Positions 60,653 through 64,000 of a DNA stretch of 64,000 nucleotides are shown here, piece by piece. The first letter of the stretch is position 1. Each line of letters starts with the position of its first letter. The position numbers were made by a program, and so were the translations under genes. The notes beneath the pieces were generated by a model. The model worked only from the letters and a program-made list of their open reading frames with translations, was not told where the DNA came from and did not search any database. The DNA comes from Flavobacterium piscinae (GTDB lineage: Bacteria; Bacteroidota; Bacteroidia; Flavobacteriales; Flavobacteriaceae), in NCBI RefSeq assembly GCF_004122145.1, contig NZ_SBKQ01000006.1, forward strand, positions 62,001 through 126,000, in the 5' to 3' direction.

Positions 60653-62299
60653 TTAGTGTCTCACAATAAATCTTCTGGAATCATTGGTTTCTCCATTTTC
60701 AAACTGAATAAAATATACTCCGTTTGTTAATGTTTGCGTATCAAAACTTACTTTGTTACCGTTTTTAGAAGATTGTAATTTCATTTGTTGACCCAATGAA
60801 TTGTAAATTTCAAAATTATAGTCAGTAGCAGCATCCATTTCTACAATTAATTCATTATTGGCAGGAACAGGATGTAAAATTACTTTTAAGCGATTGTTAT
60901 CAGCAATACCAAGTGTTTCGGTAATTTCAACTTTATGGTTCAAGCGGTTGTACCCGGTTGACGATTCCCAAACATTATTATTAGCAAAACGAATAGCATA
61001 TTCAGGTCTGTTGGCCAATGATTCATAAGCATCAGGAAGATGTAAATACATGTCATAATTACCCGGTATAATGCCATCCGGTAAAGTCAAATTTTCAGAA
61101 ATTGTTACTTCATCATGCCAAAGTCTGGGATCTGAATCCAAGAGTATCGAAAAAACGTCATCAGTTGCAAGATTTTTTAAAACAATATAAGCATATCGTT
61201 CGTTAAATGGAGCAGCATAACCAACATTTTCAATATTAATTGTAACAGATAATTGATTCTCCAATGATACGCTTTGCGGTAAAATCGAACTGGTTAATAC
61301 AAAACGATACCCCAGATTTTTTTGAATGTCTTGATAACAATCACCGGTTTGCCAACCATTAATCACACTTGGATGATAATCTAAATTAAGATAAGACCAA
61401 TGAAATTTAGCCATTTCAAATTGAGCAGTAGTACAATTAGTTCTGGATTCAAAAACGGCACAAGTTTCTCCACCCATAGGTAAAAATTGAGTTTCTTGAT
61501 CCAAATAAGGATACTCTGTATTAACATTAGAATATGTTCCCACATCGGTATTACTAGACAAGAAACAATCGTTATGATGTCCTATCCTTGCTAAACTTGA
61601 ATTTGTATAAGCTTGACTCGGTGGAAGGGGAGCAGTTGTATTATACATTTGCTGTTTCATTTTTGGATAACGAATTTGTACAGCTCGAGTATTTGGTAAA
61701 GCATTTAAAATCGCATCAGTAATATTTTTGCGGTGAGCATAATTGGTAGGTGTTAAGTTAGTTTCATTATAACCCCAACCGCCAAATTCAGCTTGGTCTG
61801 TATAATACCATTCGCCCCAAGCTCCGATGAATCCGGCTTGCATCACGGCAATCACATCGGCATTAGCGATCAAAATTGGTTTTATTTGATTTATATGTTC
61901 TAACATTCTGGTTTTTGTAGCGTCTAAAACTACATCATCTCCATAATCATCTGAATATGCAAAACGAATAACGCTTTTTAAACCGGCATTACGAATTCGG
62001 TTAAAATCCGTTTGCATGTTGTTCAAATAAGATTGGGGAATAGCAGAATTAACAAAATCATTCAAATAAAAATAACGAAATACTAATGTAATATTCTGAT
62101 TTGTACGATAATTGGTTAAAGAGGATTGGTTTAAAAGATTATAACCACTTGTAGATGAAGATTGAGTATCACTATACTTATAAAATCCACGTTCAGGATT
62201 TGGAAAGTTTGCACTTGATTCAGTATACGTTACTGTAGTTGTCTGTGCACCTCCGTAAATAAACAGAAGAGCACCTAGAAAGGTAAATACTTTTCTCAT
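60653..62299 (-). CDS. T9SS-exported DUF4874/DUF4832 protein
   Basis: 548 residues. A signal peptide (MRKVFTFLGALLFIYGGAQ) precedes a TIM-barrel-like region at about 25-250 (DUF4874: NFPNPERGFYKYSDTQSSS, NITLVFRYFYLNDFVNSAIP, VIRFAYSDD, VIAVMQAGFIGAWGEWYYTDQ). DUF4832 follows (AKFHWSYLNLDYHPSVINGWQTGDCYQDIQKNLGYRFVL). The last 75 residues are a type A T9SS sorting domain: VILHPVPANNELIVEM, YNSLGQQM, NGVYFIQFENG, FIVRH. Such pairs are predicted glycoside-hydrolase-like enzymes. The Glu residues of the barrel are candidate catalysts. It is convergent with the Pel-like operon and may act on its polymer. Confidence 0.9.
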   Translation of the reverse strand: MRKVFTFLGALLFIYGGAQTTTVTYTESSANFPNPERGFYKYSDTQSSSTSGYNLLNQSSLTNYRTNQNITLVFRYFYLNDFVNSAIPQSYLNNMQTDFNRIRNAGLKSVIRFAYSDDYGDDVVLDATKTRMLEHINQIKPILIANADVIAVMQAGFIGAWGEWYYTDQAEFGGWGYNETNLTPTNYAHRKNITDAILNALPNTRAVQIRYPKMKQQMYNTTAPLPPSQAYTNSSLARIGHHNDCFLSSNTDVGTYSNVNTEYPYLDQETQFLPMGGETCAVFESRTNCTTAQFEMAKFHWSYLNLDYHPSVINGWQTGDCYQDIQKNLGYRFVLTSSILPQSVSLENQLSVTINIENVGYAAPFNERYAYIVLKNLATDDVFSILLDSDPRLWHDEVTISENLTLPDGIIPGNYDMYLHLPDAYESLANRPEYAIRFANNNVWESSTGYNRLNHKVEITETLGIADNNRLKVILHPVPANNELIVEMDAATDYNFEIYNSLGQQMKLQSSKNGNKVSFDTQTLTNGVYFIQFENGETNDSRRFIVRH

Positions 62300-62361
62300 A
62301 GTAGTAGGTTAGTTTTGTGCTAAATTTGGGTTAGCGGATTAAACGATTTTAGTTTTACTAG

Positions 62362-62393
62362 CATAATACGATGTTGTGGCTCATTGTATTATG
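62362..62393. promoter_or_regulatory. Imperfect palindrome upstream of the DUF4832 gene
   Basis: CATAATACGATG and CATTGTATTATG form a 12-bp stem with one G-T wobble and an 8-base loop, about 65 bases upstream of the start codon at 62299. No TAnnTTTG box is seen nearby, so this could be an operator. Confidence 0.45.
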
Positions 62394-63126
62394 GATTCAA
62401 ATATAGATTAAATGTATTTTTTTACCGATGAAATACGTTAAAAAAATGCACTAAAAATCGATGAAATACATTTTATTGAATTAAATGTAAGAATACGCCT
62501 TATTATTAACAGTTTTTTATGTAAGTTTTGATTCACATTTTTAATCAATTCACCAGAAATATGAGCTTCTAGTTATCAATGTTTTAGGAAAATGATTACG
62601 ATGTTATTTTAATTTCTACCTTATTTTGATCTGTATTTTTTTTTGTGATCAAATCATGAATCTTTTTTCTACAATGATTTGTAATTTTTATTTAATTATT
62701 TAAGTCATTTTTTACTTTTAAAGTTTTATTTTAGAGTCACATTTTTTAGGATTATTTTACCTTAAATGAAATCATAATTATTTTACTAATTAGAACTATA
62801 ATTTATATTATGTAAAATAGTATTTTTGTGAAATAGCACTAATACCCTCTATTACAAACATATAAAAATATAAATAATACAGCAGATCATGTTAAAGCAA
62901 TCCCAATACCATTTATATACATTAATATAACCTATCGTTTTTTAATCCAAAAAAGATACAGAAAATGTTTTGAAAAATTTCTGAATAATAAAACTTTCAA
63001 CAAATAAATCAATGGAAATATCAAAATTTTAAAAACGAAATTATGCGGTATGTAAACATTACATCTAAATAAAAACCAATAAGTAAAAATAATATTAAAA
63101 ATACAACTTGTAAAAGTTAATCAACG

Positions 63127-63159
63127 TTTGAATCCAGTCATATAAATTATGTAACTTTA
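63127..63159 (+). promoter_or_regulatory. Promoter for the CBS/cNMP-binding gene
   Basis: TTTG at 63127-63130, a 21-base spacer, TAACTTTA at 63152-63159 (seven of eight consensus positions), about 19 bases before the start codon. Confidence 0.48.
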
Positions 63160-63178
63160 TGGTCTTAATACTATTGGT

Positions 63179-64000
63179 ATGAAAAACTCAATTGCTGAAC
63201 GAATAGCAGATTTTTTGAAGAATTTCCCGCCTTTTTTCAGTCTTATATATACTGAATTAGTTGCTATCTCAAATGAAATTCAGGTGATTCATGTTGAAAA
63301 AAATCATGTATTATTTAAAATTGGAGACAAAACTCACCCATTTTTTTATATCGTAAAAGAAGGTGCAATCGGACTTTCCGTTACTTCCGATGCCGAAGAA
63401 ACATTAATAGATAAATGTGATGAAGGTGATATCCTTGGACTCCGTCCCTTTTTTGCCAAAGACAATTATTTAATGACTGCCAAAGCCCGTGAAGAAAGCC
63501 TTTTGTACGCAATTCCAATCGAAGTATTCAAACCGTATGTTAGTCAAAATGCAGAAGTATTAAATTTTTTATTAGAGAGTTTTGCTTCTAACACTCGAAA
63601 CCCTTACGATAAAGAAAACAAAGGGAAATTAATTTCTGAAAATGTAATTTATACCGAACAAAGTTCAGAAATACAATATTTTCAACCTATTTCTTATACA
63701 AAAACACCAATTACAGCATCCGGAAAAGATATTGTGAAATTTGTGGCTCAAACCATGTCGCAAAGCAAAATTGGTAGCGTAATTATTCAAGAGAATAATC
63801 TTCCGGTTGGAATTGTGACTGACAAAGATTTACGTTCAAAAATAGCCACTGGCCTCTTTCCTATTGATATTCCCGTCAATCAAATTATGTCGGCTCCTGT
63901 AATAACTGTTCCCGAAAACATTTCGATTGCAGAAACGCAAATGATGATGCTTAAGCACAATGTCGGCCACCTTTGCGTCACAGTTGATGGAACGAATAAA
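63179..64000 (+). CDS. Partial cyclic-nucleotide-binding/CBS-domain protein (DUF294 type)
   Basis: The first 274 codons from the ATG at 63179 (MKNSIAERIADFLKNFPPFF); the gene continues beyond the right edge. A cNMP-binding beta-roll covers about 15-130 (VIHVEKNHVLFKIGDKTHPFFYIVKEGAIGLSV, DEGDILGLRPFF). A CBS domain pair starts about 180 (MSQSKIGSVIIQENNLPVGIVTDKDLRSKIATG, MSAPVITVPENISIAETQMMMLKHNVGHL). This arrangement usually continues into a DUF294 putative nucleotidyltransferase domain, outside the window. Such proteins sense adenosine nucleotides and are thought to regulate metabolism. Confidence 0.88.
   Translation, partial: MKNSIAERIADFLKNFPPFFSLIYTELVAISNEIQVIHVEKNHVLFKIGDKTHPFFYIVKEGAIGLSVTSDAEETLIDKCDEGDILGLRPFFAKDNYLMTAKAREESLLYAIPIEVFKPYVSQNAEVLNFLLESFASNTRNPYDKENKGKLISENVIYTEQSSEIQYFQPISYTKTPITASGKDIVKFVAQTMSQSKIGSVIIQENNLPVGIVTDKDLRSKIATGLFPIDIPVNQIMSAPVITVPENISIAETQMMMLKHNVGHLCVTVDGTNK

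Larger units (their letters stand above)
62300..63178. other. 879-bp gene-free region
   Basis: Very AT-rich, with stops in all frames I read. It holds the palindrome at 62362 and two copies of CGATGAAATAC (62426-62436, 62459-62469) spaced 33 bases apart. These are flanked by the 10-bp inverted pair AAATGTATTT/AAATACATTT (62410-62419, 62464-62473). The promoter of the CBS gene lies near the right end. I see no RNA gene or mobile element. Confidence 0.55.

Overview
The window is a stretch of an AT-rich chromosome from a Flavobacteriaceae bacterium, most likely Flavobacterium or a close relative. The grounds are Bacteroidota-type promoters (TTG, a spacer of about 18-20, then TAnnTTTG), a type IX secretion (T9SS) C-terminal tail on a secreted protein, an OmpA porin with TSP3 repeats, BatA-like and GldL-like proteins, and several small membrane or lipoprotein families that I know only from flavobacteria. 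No rRNA, tRNA, CRISPR array, prophage or intact insertion sequence was seen.

Region 1 (1-32.5 kb) is mostly core genome. In order it holds a dihydroorotase paralogue that has lost its metal-binding histidines, a BatA-like protein, a DEAD-box helicase, a LolD-type ATPase, MsrA, GTP cyclohydrolase I, small membrane proteins and the serine pathway pair SerA/SerC. Next come a LuxC-type acyl-CoA reductase divergent from a ferredoxin, YchF, a FIST-domain protein translationally coupled to a hybrid histidine kinase, and topoisomerase IV (ParE/ParC). These are followed by a hydrolase-ECF sigma-membrane protein operon, TerC, MurQ, a ZIP transporter, two methyltransferases and YebC. GcvT follows at 32.6-33.6 kb.

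Region 2 (33.9-43.5 kb) is a two-sided cluster that looks like an uncharacterised amide- or peptide-bond-forming system. On the plus strand are a CBM48-esterase fusion, an M17 aminopeptidase, an ATP-grasp ligase and an unknown protein with a TTG start. Converging on them on the minus strand are a second esterase, a RimK-like ATP-grasp, a GCS2-type carboxylate-amine ligase, a class I glutamine amidotransferase and a divergent ATP-grasp-like protein. The two arms meet at a 20-bp-stem hairpin.

Region 3 (43.8-50.3 kb) has an OmpA protein with a near-ideal promoter, a hotdog thioesterase, a DUF3817/VTT/NhaA membrane operon and a stand-alone SF2 helicase.

Region 4 (50.4-62.3 kb) is a Pel-like exopolysaccharide locus. 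It encodes PelF, PelG with an extra N-terminal domain, a separate GH114 hydrolase, an unknown polytopic protein and a 1308-residue lipoprotein. The lipoprotein appears to fuse a PelA-like deacetylase to a PelB-like TPR and outer-membrane barrel. No PelC or PelD (the c-di-GMP receptor) was recognised. A convergent T9SS-exported DUF4874/DUF4832 protein follows. An 879-bp gene-free stretch then leads to a cNMP-binding/CBS protein that runs off the end.

Small-scale structure is also notable. Several intergenic spaces carry tandem octamers of unrelated sequence, and one hairpin covers the start codon of the hydrolase at 25.6 kb.
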